Part shown: positions 45,832 to 57,917 of the stretch, piece after piece
Numbering within the stretch: the first letter of the stretch is position 1
Layout: every line of letters begins with the position of its first letter
DNA from: Spodoptera frugiperda
Lineage: Eukaryota; Arthropoda; Insecta; Lepidoptera; Noctuidae
Length of the DNA: 64,000 bases
NCBI RefSeq assembly: GCF_023101765.2
Contig: NC_064242.1
Coordinates: forward strand, 3,150,327-3,214,326
Reading direction: 5' to 3'
The notes under the pieces: generated by a model
Told to the model about the DNA's origin: nothing
Databases searched by the model: none
What the model saw: only the letters and a program-made list of their open reading frames with translations
Position numbers and translations under genes: made by a program

Positions 45832-48051
45832 TATTTTAAACTGCAAGTGTTAATGATTTCATTTTCAATTTTGAATAAATGAAATTAAATCTATTTTTCT
45901 TCTTCTCTTATTTCATTAATTTTTTAGGATATACCAAGACCTTTTTCGGTAATTTCAAACAGTCATTTCGTATTTTTTTATAAAGTTCATGGACTAAATG
46001 TCGAAATCTTCCGAAGCAGAGAAGTTAAATTAAGCCCTTTACACACACAGTAGCCCTTTTAGCGGTGGGTAAGCCGGTGCTGACTTTTCGGTGGCAAACA
46101 TAATTATGTTAAAACGTCGTGAACGACGAAGCGAATCAGTGTGAGTGGAATACTGTGCTAGAGTTGGTTTCCCAAAAGATGGGCGATAGGCGGATGGGCA
46201 TCTTCAAGGCCCAAGGAATAGATTGTTATTTGGCAGACGTGCTGTACCATAGGGCCTTATTTTAACTCCTTACTCTTACAAGACAAAGTTGCAAATTTTT
46301 GTACGTAATTGACAGATAATTGAACAATTTTTCAGTTAATTATTAAAATACGATGTAGTTATGGCCAATAAATCATGACTCAATTTGTAAGAAGATTAGC
46401 AAAACAATTAATTCAAGTTTATTATTGCAAAACATGGTTAATTTATTCAATTACCTACTTGTTTATACCTATCATTACAAACAAATGTTTTGTTTGTTTG
46501 TAACGAATATATTTCTATTCTTAGAATAGAAACATTTTTGTAAATAAATATCTGGTCTACCATTTTTGTTTGTCCTAGTTATAATATGGTCATCATGTCT
46601 ACCACTTCGCTGAAAATCGTGAAAAACCGTTTTTGCACATGAGATAATTTTTACATTTTGTTTGTGATTGTATTTCGATCAATTTTACTGACTTATAGCT
46701 GCCTGTTGGGAATTAATGTCTATTTCGACCAAGCTATAACATAATATTTTGTACCGTACTACTAGCTACTCCTGCGTGGTTTCACTCACTTAATTTTTAA
46801 TACAACATAACAAATGGACTATCTAACATAAAAAGAATTATTCATTTCGAACCTAAGTGCAAACAAACAAGCAAACTATTCAGCTTTATTAAGTAGTACT
46901 ATAGCTTACTAATTGAGCAAAATGCATGCATAACTTTAATGTAATTATAGTAATTAATTTCTTTGATTTTCATAAATCTGTCATAATGAATAATTGGTAC
47001 TACAATAATTAAATACCTAGTTCGATACATTTTGTTGATTTAAGCGTCAATGTTTTAAGACCTATATTTTTTTATAGAATAAAATACACCTTAACTTGCC
47101 TTGCTATATGGAATAAAGTAATTTGGAATGGAGTAAAGTAAAACTATATGGAGTAAAGTAATTTGGAGAGGACTCTTTTTTCACTCAGACCTGTTCAGAA
47201 ACAATGTTCATCGTGTCTGATGGGCTGCTGTTGTAGGTTTGTTCATCAGAAAATTCAATCGGCTCTAGTTGTGTGATGTAAGATTTTCTTGATTATGTAT
47301 GGACGCAAAAATACTATGCCAAGCGCGCCATTTATTAGGTTCTTACTTGAATTATTTTTCTAGTGTAATAGAAGGTGTCGTTTCATTCAAAATCTATACC
47401 TAATAATATTCAAATCAATATTTAGTGATTGAAACTTATCCATACAATCAAACTCAAAATCTTTGGATAAAAATATCAAATTATCATAGTAATGGGGGAG
47501 TGAGCCTATTGCCATATACTAAGCACATTTTCAGACTCAGTGCTACCACTTAGAAATTTTCGAAAAACCGAAATACGCTCAGTAATTATCAACGTGCTAT
47601 CTGCAAAATATCACAAGATACCAATCAACCATCAAATCCAGCTTCGCAATTAATGATGGGATTACAAGTACAACACCATATGCTTTGCAAACATCCTGCT
47701 TGAATGTTTGCGTGCAAATGTGTATTGTGTTGTGATTTGGATTGGAATCTTCGGGGTAAAGGAAGCATCGCCGTTAACCATCGTGCCTGGCATTGCATTG
47801 TGTTGGTACATACATATAGTTAGCATCGGAATGACATGCAGTGAGGTGAAGCGTGAAGCTCAAGACCAATCGCTATGGATGAGTAGTCTGTGGATATACT
47901 CCATTGGAAATTGGATGTTCACTAAAGTTAAGCCGTAATCCTAACTACTATTCCATTGTAAGTTAGGAAGACTTGTGTCCAAATATGGGATGAAATAGGT
48001 TAAAATGTTCTTGATTAAATATTTTTGCTTTAATTTTTTTTCTTTTAAAAA

Positions 48052-48207
48052 TCGTAGCCCCCACACTAGAATTTTCTCCTATGTCGTGGGTGCGTTCACA
48101 AACATACAAGTTCACATTCGAATACAGACACCAAGACCCGAAAAAACAAATTTATGAATCACACAAAGAGTTGTTCCGTGCGGGAATCGAACCCGCTACA
48201 CGTTAAT
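48052..48207 (-). repeat. tRNA-derived SINE
   Basis: In + orientation it runs from CCCCACACTAGAATTTTCTC to CGTGCGGGAATCGAACCCGC. The last part is the reverse of a pol III B box, so the element reads on the minus strand. Confidence 0.75.
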
Positions 48208-48689
48208 ATGTAAAAAACTGATCCCTGTTAAATAAAAATAAAAGATCCAAAGAGATAGTTACAAGCACTTTTAATAGGAAAATCTAACAATAAGTTGAAG
48301 CTTCTAATAAAAAGTTAAAAATATTTGCTTTATATGATCGAGGAATCGAACACAAACCCCGACATTAAAAACCTTACCTGCATCTCGTTGATCAAAGAGG
48401 CAATAACACAATGATACTTAAAATTATATCAATTAAAACCGAAGATCCCCGACCGCCAATCGATTGGCGTGCAACGGAAATAGTGTTGGAATTAGTATTT
48501 GAGAAAAAACATGCAATAAAAAGGATACAACATATTACATTGCATTAAGTGTTTGTGTAATACAATAATGACAGACACATCCTCTGTGTTGTAGCGCAAA
48601 TTATTACTTCACTATAAAAAAATATGTATACAGAACTCGCGACTTAGTTGCAGATAATATGTAAAAACAAATGTCTAGTTACACTTCGC

Positions 48690-48900
48690 TGCCTTGTTGG
48701 TCGAGTGGTCGCAAGTGCGACTGCCGAGCACGGGGTCTCGGGTTCGATTCCCGGGTCAGTCAAAGTATTACTGGGATTATTTCGAGATTTTTTGACACAA
48801 ATAGTGAAATGTTCTATAGTGGCATTACGTGCCGTAATGTGCACCTCTGCCTACACCTTCGGAGATAAAAAGCGTGGCGATTACACTTTACCTGGCTCAA
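48690..48900 (+). repeat. tRNA-derived SINE, family S3
   Basis: Head TTGGTCGAGTGGTCGCAAGT (A box region) and GGTTCGATTCCCGGGTCA (B box), then a body ending GATAAAAAGCGTGGCGATTA. It lacks a cloverleaf 3' half, so it is not a tRNA gene. Confidence 0.8.
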
Positions 48901-49030
48901 AATGAATGATCAATATTATAAACTATTTATGTTACAGATGTCCTTAAATAGATGATTTATTAGTATTTATACAACATTTCAACATTTATAGCCCATATTT
49001 TATAATAACTATCGTGAAACATACTAAATT

Positions 49031-49190
49031 AAGTACAAAACACAGTTTACTTGCGTAAATATTTGGAGACAAAGTTCTACTATTTTTGAGTCACTCTTCA
49101 TCATGAGCATCGTGCATGCACAAACGTGACGACGTCGCGCAGCCTACTCCAAATATTTACTTGAGTACTTAAACCGTGTTTTGTAGTTAA
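49031..49190. repeat. Inverted-repeat element (MITE)
   Basis: Left CAAAACACAGTTTACTTGCG with AAATATTTGGAG and right CTCCAAATATTTACTTGAG with AACCGTGTTTTG are imperfect inverted copies around a GC-richer centre. Confidence 0.65.
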
Positions 49191-49197
49191 TTTATAG

Positions 49198-49310
49198 CCT
49201 ACTCAAAGTCATTTAATGGTTACTTAAACCGTATCCTCAGCATTTTTTTCAGTATAAAATCGTTACTAAGGAGTTTAAGTAATCATTAAGTCTTTCTAAG
49301 TACGGCAGTT
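49198..49310. repeat. Small palindromic element
   Basis: CATTTAATGGTTACTTAAAC and GTTTAAGTAATCATTAAG pair as imperfect inverted arms around about 40 bases. Part of the same sequence (ATAGTTTAAGTAATCATTAA) recurs near 62537. Confidence 0.6.
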
Positions 49311-49383
49311 AAACAAGTTATAGATCATTTTCTTACATATTGGTTGGAATAGTTGTCATCCTGTCATGTCTTGTCAGTATTTT

Positions 49384-49551
49384 TTAACGTTGCCCCACAC
49401 TAGTATTTTGTCCAGTGTCGTGCGTTTACAAATATAGAAAATCAAATCCACGTGACACCCAGAACCGAAACAGAAATTGGTAGATCACACAAAGAATTCC
49501 TCCGTGCAGAAATCGAACCCATTACTCGTTGCAGCCGATTGCCCAGCCGCC
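49384..49551 (-). repeat. tRNA-derived SINE
   Basis: Second copy of the repeat at 48052: GTTGCCCCACACTAG, GTGTCGTGCGTTTACA, AGATCACACAAAGAATTCC, GCAGAAATCGAACCC. Confidence 0.7.
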
Positions 49552-50124
49552 GATTTAAATATATATGATATTATAGGATAAAATACATACTAAATCAAAT
49601 CGCGTGCTTACTGTTATGAAATGAACTACAAAATTATGCAAAATATTATACAAAAATATAATATTTTATAACTACACTATAGGTGTTTTATTTCTCATTA
49701 CAAAATATAAATAAATAGTTACAGAATGCTAACCAGTACCAGAACAATATACCCGTATTTATAAACAACTAACTTACTTATTACATTACATATTTAAAAC
49801 ATACACAATACTAAAATAACAAACATAAATTACTATTGCCTGAAATATTAACACAGCTATTAATATTTTTGTCATAAATCAAAGATATAATTAATTGGTA
49901 AAATATTATCGTAATAAATTGATAAAACATATTACGACGCAGTGGAATTCTTAGTCATAGTATTTCCTGGAGGATATAAAGGAGGTGTCTTCAGGCCTGA
50001 GTGGAAATCTGGTTTATCAGTAGGATCCATTGTTAGGCGCATCGTTGCCTACAATCAACAGAAAAAAAAAATGTACATAGTATTATAGCCTAGCCTAGCT
50101 ATGTCGCTCCACCCGTCGCGAGCG

Positions 50125-50405
50125 CCGGAGCTGCGGACTACCTAGCGGGTTTACCGGGGCTCCGGTTCGAAAAGCAGGAGTAGGAACGGGGTGATTTTAG
50201 TCAGTAAAAGTCTGACACGCCCTCTCGCCTCGCCCAAGGCGAGAGAAGGATCATTGGGTGATTTACGCCCTCTAAAAAAAAAAGCCGTCGTGAGCGACAC
50301 TCCGGGCATCAGTGATCGGCGGCGGTCTCTGGCCACCGTAAGTTTGCGAGGCGCTAGAGCCATCAGACCACTACAGATGGGGCCCAGTAGGGCTGATGCC
50401 TGATT
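50125..50405 (+). repeat. SINE S1 with head and body in swapped order
   Basis: An S1 body with A-run (50125-50282) is followed by the GC-rich head of the long form (GGCGGTCTCTGGCCACCGTA to GGGCTGATGCCTGA). At 7920-8299 the head precedes the body. Confidence 0.75.
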
Positions 50406-50602
50406 TTCCTCACTTTAAACAAAAGCCTGGCTATGTGCTAAACTGCAATATGTTTCTTTTTGATTGTTTATGAGCATTTGAATAATCAAAGCTAATTATA
50501 TTATTAAACATACAACCGTTGATTAATACCAATTCTGATTTAAAACCGCGGATGTTGGTACGTATCTAGTTGCGTTTTGTTCGTAAATGATTGTTGTTAG
50601 GC

Positions 50603-50610
50603 TATATAAG
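50603..50610 (+). promoter_or_regulatory. TATA box of copy 10
   Basis: TATATAAG, 49 bases before the ATG. Confidence 0.7.
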
Positions 50611-50651
50611 CGAGATTTATTGAATCGGCACAGAAAACGAACAATTCCATC

Positions 50652-52657
50652 ATGAAGGTGATTGTTCCGTGTATTTTTTCTATAATAGTTTGTGTGGAAA
50701 GTGTTATTTACCAAAATGTAACATATCAACCAGTTGAAAGGCAGTTGTTGGACTTTAAGAGAGATCATCCGGTAGGTTTTAATTTTTATTACATGTCCTT
50801 TTGAGAGAAAAGACATACGCATATTATTATAATTTGCACTTATCACCATTTGTGTTATAAATCCCATGTAAGGGAGAGAGCTTTTTGCCATATACTGGGC
50901 ACAATTCCAAAGTCCGTGCCGTGAAAGAATCGCACTCGACCAATGAGGCAGTCAGTATTGCAATTTTTTTTTAAATAGATAAATACATATAAATCTGGTT
51001 ATATATTTTGATTATTTCTTTTTTATGCATTTTTGTTTTAGTATTTATCTATCAATCAGAAATCTTTTAACTAGTCTTTCGTGAGTTTTGCATAAATATT
51101 TTTATTTTACAGCGACCGATAGGATTATGGACGAAAGTTGCCGGAGATCCGGTTGAGATTCGAGACACACTGACTATCAACTCCGATCAATTTAATAATC
51201 AATGGCTTATTGATACTTTTTCGACGTTTGATGGTGAAAGAATACCGGAACGTGTGGTACACGCCAAGGGTACAGGAGCCTTCGGCTACTTCGAAGTCAC
51301 GCACGATGTCTCCAAGTATACATACGCTGATGTGTTCAATGGAATAGGAAAGAAAACACCATTGGTCGTCAGGCTGTCATCTGCATTACAAGGTTTTGGT
51401 GGATCTGATCTCGGCAGAGAACTGAGAGGCATGTCCATTAAGTTCTACACGAAAGAGGGTAACTTAGATATTTTATGTCTCTCGATACCTGTTTACCTCT
51501 ACAGAGACCCGATGTTCTTTTTAAACCTGGTACATGCTTTTAAGAGAAATCCTCAGACCCAAATGTTCGATTTCACGGCACAGTGGGATTTAATGACGCT
51601 GAGACCCGTAATCAACCATAATCTCTTCTGGACGTTCGCTGATTATGGTATACCAGATGGCTACAGGCGGATGGATGCTTTCCCCATTCACACTTATGAA
51701 CTTTCAAATAAGCATGGGGAGACACATTATGTGCGATTCAACTTTAGAACAGAGCAAGGTATCGCAACACTCACAACTGCTCAAGCGGCCGCTATTCAAG
51801 CTACAGATCCGGATTACTTTAACAGAGATTTATACAACGCCATAGATGCAGGAAACTTCCCTGCTTGGAGACTAGAACTTGACGTAATGACTCCGCATGA
51901 TATACAAAAACTGGATTACGATCCGTTTGATGTTACCAGACTCTGGAAGAATGGCACATTCTTCACTGTGCCCGTTGGTCGACTGGTACTAAACAAAAAC
52001 GTTGAAAATCAGTTCAGAGACGTTGAACAAGGAGCGTTTAATCCCGGTCATTTAGTACCTGGTATTCCTGGTCCAGTTGACTTTTTGTTCCGCGGTAGAA
52101 GAGCATTCTATAGGGACACTCAAAATTACCGTCTGGGAAGAAACCACAACAACATTTTAGTGAACATGCCATTGTACGAGAAGACGTATGTACGAGATGG
52201 AAGACCACCAACTCACTTTAACATGAAGAACGCTCCCAACTATTATCCTAATTCATTCAATGGACCAGTTCCATATGTGGATGAAAGGAGACCAAAGAAG
52301 AAGTTACAAGTATTAGAAAACAATGCTATTGATTTGGAACCATTGTGGTATTTCTACAACTTTATTCTAGAAGATGAAGCCCACAGGCAGAGGTTTATAG
52401 ATAATATTGTCATGTCACTTGTGCCTGTGACACCACCGGTGGTACAGAGAGCTATAAAACTTTTACATTTGGTTGATCAAGATTTAGGGAATCGTGTGAG
52501 GGTTGGTTATCAAATAGCGTTAGCACAAGCAATGGCTGAGCAAGCGGCGGCCCAGGCTACTCCTCCGCCAATGACACCTCTCAGAAATGTCCCAACAGCT
52601 GAAGCACCTCCCGAACATGACTACCCGAAAAGTATTTACAAATTAAGTATTCATTAA
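50652..52657 (+). CDS. Catalase-like secreted protein, copy 10
   Basis: Exons 50652..50771 and 51113..52657; 554 residues; intron of 341 bases with donor GTAGGT. It has a signal peptide (KVIVPCIFSIIVCV) and an N-V-T sequon. The frame is open from the acceptor at 51113 through GLWTKVAGDPVEIRD (Val where others have Asn). Distal His90 is present, the Asn148 position is Leu163, Leu replaces Phe in VRLSS, and Tyr373 is present (RRAFYRDTQNYRLG). The tail is MTPLRNVPTAEAPPEHDYPK, without a His-rich end, which resembles copy 3 more than copies 5-9. The likely poly(A) signal is ATTAAA at 52716-52721. It is the last copy; no further catalase sequence is seen to the right. Confidence 0.95.
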
Positions 52658-52721
52658 TCATTTTTTGATTTTGGATCTATAATATTAACTGAAAATTTCA
52701 ATGTACTATAAATCAATTAAA

Positions 52722-53587
52722 AATATTTATGAAGGGAATTGATTGTACTAGAGGTTGGATCTTGATTTATTTATAAAGATGGAATTGTGTTTTATTTTCT
52801 TTGTTCTTATTGATCGGTTTGTGTTTGGGCAGTGCAGACTTGGAGACCTACTCCGGTTCTCGAATCCGAAGTTTCGTTTAATCTTCGGCCGTAAGTTTTA
52901 TTGATTTACTAATAGAATTACTTACAATAACGTTTTATTTTTAAATTTCATATCAAAACCTGTTTATTTATCTTCATTTCATTCGTTCATTTTTGTTCAC
53001 GAAAGTTCGCAATAAATAGAATTGTAGTATGTAATCTGCGAAGTATTTTCGTTCGTTCGTTGAATTAGAGTAGGCCCCCTGTGTTGTGAAAGATAGATCT
53101 TTAGAATACTTCCCAGAGGTTGTGAACGATTTTTGAGACAGCCAAAGTAACTATCAAGGAAATAAAATGAGGATAACAAAATTTTCTTTGGTGCGCCCTA
53201 GTTTATGACTGCAGTAAGATTCGGATAAAGTGTGGATGGCTGTTTTGAAGCTGTAAAACATAAATGATGCATTGGATGTGCCTAATTTAAAGGTGAGAAT
53301 TTAAGGATACTTGTTGGAGTTTATTAGAAGCTAATTGTAATTGAAAGTACTCAAATGTTAATTGATACCAATTCTTGCAAAAAATGCGGATAACACATAT
53401 TTCGTAGTTGCGATTTCAACAGTTATTTATCGATGATTGATGTTATTTGAGCAAGATTTGTAAAATACTAAAGTTAATGAGTAAGTTTACTGTATATATA
53501 AATCAGAGAACTTATAAAGATCATGGATGCGACAAATTTTAATTCAGCTTTTCAAGAACAAAGTCTGCTGGTAAATTATTGAGTTCT
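52722..53587. other. Stretch after the last catalase copy
   Basis: AT-rich DNA with no gene or recognised repeat. Confidence 0.55.
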
Positions 53588-53745
53588 GTACACTTAGTAC
53601 GAGTTTACTTTACGTTGAACGAAAACGAAACGAGAGCGCGTTCGCCACTCTGATTGGAGGGCACGAATGAACCAACCAATCAGAGCGCCGGACGCGCTCT
53701 CGTTTCGATCTCGTTAAACGTAAAGCAAACTTGTACTAAGGGTAC
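53588..53745. repeat. Palindromic foldback element (MITE)
   Basis: The ends CTTAGTACGAGTTTACTTTA and AAAGCAAACTTGTACTAAG are inverted copies. Inside, ACGAGAGCGCGTTCG / GACGCGCTCTCGTTTCG and CTCTGATTGG / CCAATCAGAG also pair. GTAC flanks both ends. Confidence 0.85.
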
Positions 53746-54027
53746 TGGAAGGTTAAAAGGTTAAACTCGAAGCGACAGAGCTATCTGCATAAATATTAAT
53801 ATTCACACACTTCCTTCATCCTTGAATAATAATAAAAAATGTAAATTCACTTGAACATAGTACAGGGAGGGTACAAAATACTTTGCCGCCGTTAATTCCA
53901 CTTCCCTGCTAAGAGATGGCGATGTTGATTATGTTAATTCTGACGATAACTTCAGCTGTGGAGTTCTGTTTATTCACTCCCAACGTATTAATTATGAAGC
54001 CGAGTTGAGAGTGGACTGGCTGTCAAC

Positions 54028-54121
54028 ATGGACCGAAGAGTAAATTATGCGCAGAAGATCAAGGAAAATTTTGGAGTTGTCGATGTTGCTTCAAAAACAA
54101 AATCTGAACCGACGCTTGCAG
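54028..54121 (+). CDS. Possible isolated first coding exon
   Basis: An ATG after an in-frame stop (53995-53997) opens 31 codons, MDRRVNYAQKIKENFGVVDV and on to SEPTLA. They run into a consensus-like donor (GCAG|GTAATA at 54122), giving a phase-1 exon. The composition (charged and amphipathic, no repeat match seen) is more protein-like than its surroundings. If real, the next exon lies beyond 64000 or is hidden in the repeat-rich 10 kb to the right. I do not recognise the protein. It could be chance. Confidence 0.35.
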
Positions 54122-54831
54122 GTAATATAGATACTATATGCACTTTGTGTGAGACAAATAAAATTATTATTTTTTGACCATGTCCAATACACCTTATTAT
54201 TTTTTATTCTACGGAGTTTATTTTATATGAGAATTCCAATATAAGCTCGTTATACATAAAATAACACGTAGAAACATAGTGATTTATACATTTACTTTAG
54301 GCACACTAAGTAGGCGACGTCGCCTTCCAATTTATTTACGTTTTGAATTGTTGTTGGCCTTCTGATTTCGCTCGCTGTGTACCACAGATGTTTGTCAAAC
54401 GAAATTGCTTGCCGCTGGATGAGCTGACCTGTTTTCTACATGGCCTAAATCCGGAAATGTCGCGAAAATAAAGCAGTTTATCACTAAACTATGAAGTAAA
54501 GTAATAAAACTAATAAATTGCGGCTTCTGGCAAGCTCCGATGGTCCAAAGGGTCATTGTTTGGGAAGTATTTCTGGACAATTTGAAGGTTCTTTGTAATT
54601 GTTGGAGAAAAGGTAATTACACCATGTATCATACTCGTGAATTATGGTCTTTTGGATTTGTTCTAGCTGAATAATTATGTCCATAACTTTTAATACAGGT
54701 GACCGAAATTACAATTCAGAGTTCTTCAACAGAGTTCTAAAACTTGTCATGTTTAGTTAATCGACTGAATATTTGTACTGACTTTTTGTAATGATCGAAA
54801 AGTTGCAGGCAGCATTCAGCATTCGCTAAGT

Positions 54832-54926
54832 ATGAGTTTGCTTTATACCAACCAACCAATCAGAGCGCCGAACGCACTCTTGTTTCGATTACTTTACACG
54901 TGAAGCAAACTCATACTAAGGGTTCA
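54832..54926. repeat. Foldback element, shorter copy
   Basis: AGTATGAGTTTGCTTTA at the left and AAGCAAACTCATACTAAGGG at the right, with CCAATCAGAGCGCC inside. Same family as 53588-53745, with most of the left arm deleted. Confidence 0.75.
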
Positions 54927-56535
54927 ATAATAATGTTGACTATATTTAGATTGTAATTTAAAAACATATTTTTTACACAAAAAATGGCCACACAAGTTCT
55001 TTTCATTGTATTATTCAAATATATTACAACCATTCTTCCAAAAATCCAACATATTCTTATATTCCTTTACATAGTACCCAATTTATCTTGGAACTGTCGA
55101 AATTTCAGACCCTTTTCTGTTCGATATCTACAGAATTTGATAGCGAAATTGCGATTAAAGTGAATATCGGAGGGAGTAATATTTTACAAGTAGAATCTTG
55201 ATCCTAGCTATAAAATGGCTGCCCTAAGCTGACTAAAGAAGAGATATAAAGAAGAATTTACTGACTAATGATTTTAGATATAAAATTCACTTGTATTTGT
55301 AGATTAAGTAGCTACTGAATAAAAAATCCGATTGAAGGGTCGACCAAATGTTTGTAAATGAAAATATCTTCTTTTTCTTACATGGTTAGGAAAGTAGTGG
55401 CTTTGATAATGCTTACCCAAGGTAAATCCAGTTAAAGATTTCAATGTTCACAAATAATTATGTCCTGAAACTGCGATAAGCTAGATACAAGAAGGGCAGT
55501 GGCTTTGTCTAAAATTTATCTAACTGCGTTCCCTCCCTAAGTGTGATATCACTCACTAAGTATGATTAGTATGAAGTATTAAGGGAAACTAGCTCTTAAG
55601 AGCAAAACCCCTGTTCAGCAATGAATGTAATTCGGCAGATGATTACATATTAATAACAACCCTAAACTACCTTTCTCTTTAAGGTACAAATTCGTTCACC
55701 TTTTATTTATCTAAATAACATATTAGTAAACCACAAAAGTACCTAACCAATCAATCCTAAGTACTAGGGTAGCATAAGTAAAAAGGACGCGGAAAGGGCA
55801 CCGTAACAGTTGGTTATATACGTGTTGCGTCTCATCGGATTATGTAAATAGCAGTCTATAAGCGGAGGGTCGTTCCGAGCCCGTTGTTTCGGAAAACCCC
55901 CTCCTCCACACCCTCCTCCCTCTCTGCCTCGACCTGTCCACTGTACTGGAAGTTAGCTCAACCGTTTATTCTAGTTGTGTATACTTAGAACTTGTCTAGT
56001 CTGCTATGGAATGGTTTTTCTAATGGTATTTTTATGATAGATCGTTTTTCTGTGGAAAAGTTACATGTTCTAGGTGGAAAATGATAAAAAGGGTAAAATG
56101 ACGATGAACAGAACTAAATATATGAGCACTGATCAAAACATTAATAAGAGGGAAATTAGATTAAGTCTAAGGTCTTAATACAAAGAACTGACTAAGAAGG
56201 AAAAATGTCAAACAATGTTCTAACATCTAAAATTTTCGACCACCATCTTTAGTAACAGATCGATCGATTGTTCTAGAATGTGAGTGAGATAATACAAATA
56301 GTGTTAGTGTATTGTAGCATACCAAAAGGCGTAGTTTTACCAGAAGCGTCCATTTAACTTGAGGTAGTTGGTAATAGTTGTTTGAATCATTCAAGATGAA
56401 TTAATAAACATCTCGTCGTCTCAAATAAAATGATAGCAGAAACAATAATAATTATGATAGAATGGTGAATCATTCTCATTTCTATGAAATTTCGAATTGT
56501 ATTTTAATGAAAAGGACAGTAACATTGATGGATAT

Positions 56536-56657
56536 AATAATTGGGCCTCAGGTAACCTCACCCACACAATGCAAGCGTTGTTTCACGACGGTTTTCTGTG
56601 AGGCCGTGGCACCACTCCTGTCGAGCCGGCCCATACGAACCGAAGCATGGCTCACTG
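56536..56657 (+). repeat. SINE S2, 3' half
   Basis: ATAATTGGGCCTCAGG, CACACAATGCAAGCG, GACGGTTTTCTGTGAGGCCG and CGAGCCGGCCCATACG in family order. Confidence 0.8.
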
Positions 56658-57659
56658 TTATACATATATAGGTGGGATATGGATATAATAGCCATATACC
56701 CAACTCTTTGTTTGTAAATACAGTGAACGAATTCAGTAAAAACGTTTACACATCAAATTAAAATCCGAGTTAATCTGAAAAGCGGTTAGCGCTGACAGTT
56801 ACCCAGCGAACCAGTAAAAGCTATTAGCGGATAACTGGAATACCCTTTACAGAATATTGGTGGCATGCTCGACTTCGCTTCTTTATTTCTGGAGAATTCT
56901 TTATTTTCTAGAAGCCTTCTTTCTTACTGAATTCTGGTAAATTTAATTTTATTTTATTTATAATCTGTCCTAGATTCAAATGCTTAGCGATATTAATGAA
57001 ATGATCAGCAGAAACATATGAATATTATTTCTAACTTTCAATAGTCAACTATTTCTACCGAAAGAAATTATTTTCTAAGATTCTGACTGCCTTACTCAGA
57101 GTCATAAATCAAATCAAATCACTTAAATTATGCGATCTAATGTAACGGTCTTAATTTATGGAAAACAAACTAAGTAATGGGTTATGTCCCAACTATAAAT
57201 GCCCTATTGGGCACCGCAAAAGTACTTAATCTACGTCATATTTATAATATTTAATAATCACGTGAAACATTGTTTAAATAGTATATTAAAAAAATATAAC
57301 TTTTTTCTTTTTATAACATTTATATTAAAACTTAACTTAGTAACAATATACTATAATCAAAAGATTAAATAAAAACAAGCTCGCAAAATCACAGATCAAA
57401 AATAATAAGAAGCCCAAAGATGTGTTCCTTGTTTTTCACGTAATGGAAGAGATTCGGAAAATCCATCTCTCGTAACACAACTAAGTGGGTTTACTTAATG
57501 ATCTGTAACTTGCGATAAGTGTGCCACTTACAGAGAGTAGTTGGAAGGAAACTATTCTAGCTGAGAATATTTAGAGAGCACACTTATGAATTCTTTGGTG
57601 ATGGGAACAGTGCTAAATTTTAATGCATAATATGAGGAGTCCAAAGAATGCCCTTTTGG

Positions 57660-57735
57660 GCCCATAGGTTTAAGACGCCTGCTTCTCATACATAAGGGTG
57701 TGGGCCCTACAATTTAAAACCTAACGGCAAACTAT
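57660..57735 (+). repeat. tRNA-like SINE head
   Basis: GCCTGCTTCTCATACATAAG and AAACCTAACGGCAA match the start of the repeat at 61185. The rest is absent. Confidence 0.45.
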
Positions 57736-57750
57736 CATAATTAATTGTAG

Positions 57751-57917
57751 GGAGAGCCATGCTTACCCCGTTAATCATGACAATGACCGGAATGATACCA
57801 CATAGAAAGCCGACTGACCGCACAGAAAACCGACGTGAAACAACGACTTGCGTTGTGTTTCGTAATGTGAAAGAGGTTACCGGAGGCCTAATTATCCTCC
57901 TTCTAATCTCCGAACAC
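57751..57917 (-). repeat. SINE S2, 3' half
   Basis: Reversed S2: GAGAGCCATGCTTACCCC, AACCGACGTGAAACAACG, GAGGTTACCGGAGGCC and TTATCCTCCTTC. Confidence 0.75.

Larger units (their letters stand above)
45832..50602. other. Intergenic stretch between copies 9 and 10
   Basis: No gene supported. 45900-48050 is AT-rich with nothing recognised. Then come tRNA-derived SINEs (48052-48207, 48690-48900, 49384-49551), palindromic elements (49031-49190, 49198-49310) and S1 (50125-50405). Confidence 0.6.

Noticed and set aside
47708..47938. 76-codon plus-strand frame between copies 9 and 10
   Set aside because: No motif, no promoter or splice signals nearby, and a length expected by chance.
48690..48757. 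Possible tRNA gene
   Set aside because: A and B box-like sequences are present, but there is no closing acceptor stem, and the sequence continues as a SINE body that also occurs in part at 8957.
30..52657. Reading the array as an operon or an immune or defence system
   Set aside because: Each copy has its own TATA box, where visible, and poly(A)-type signals where seen. The repeated gene is clearly catalase-like, so it is a tandem gene family of a eukaryote.
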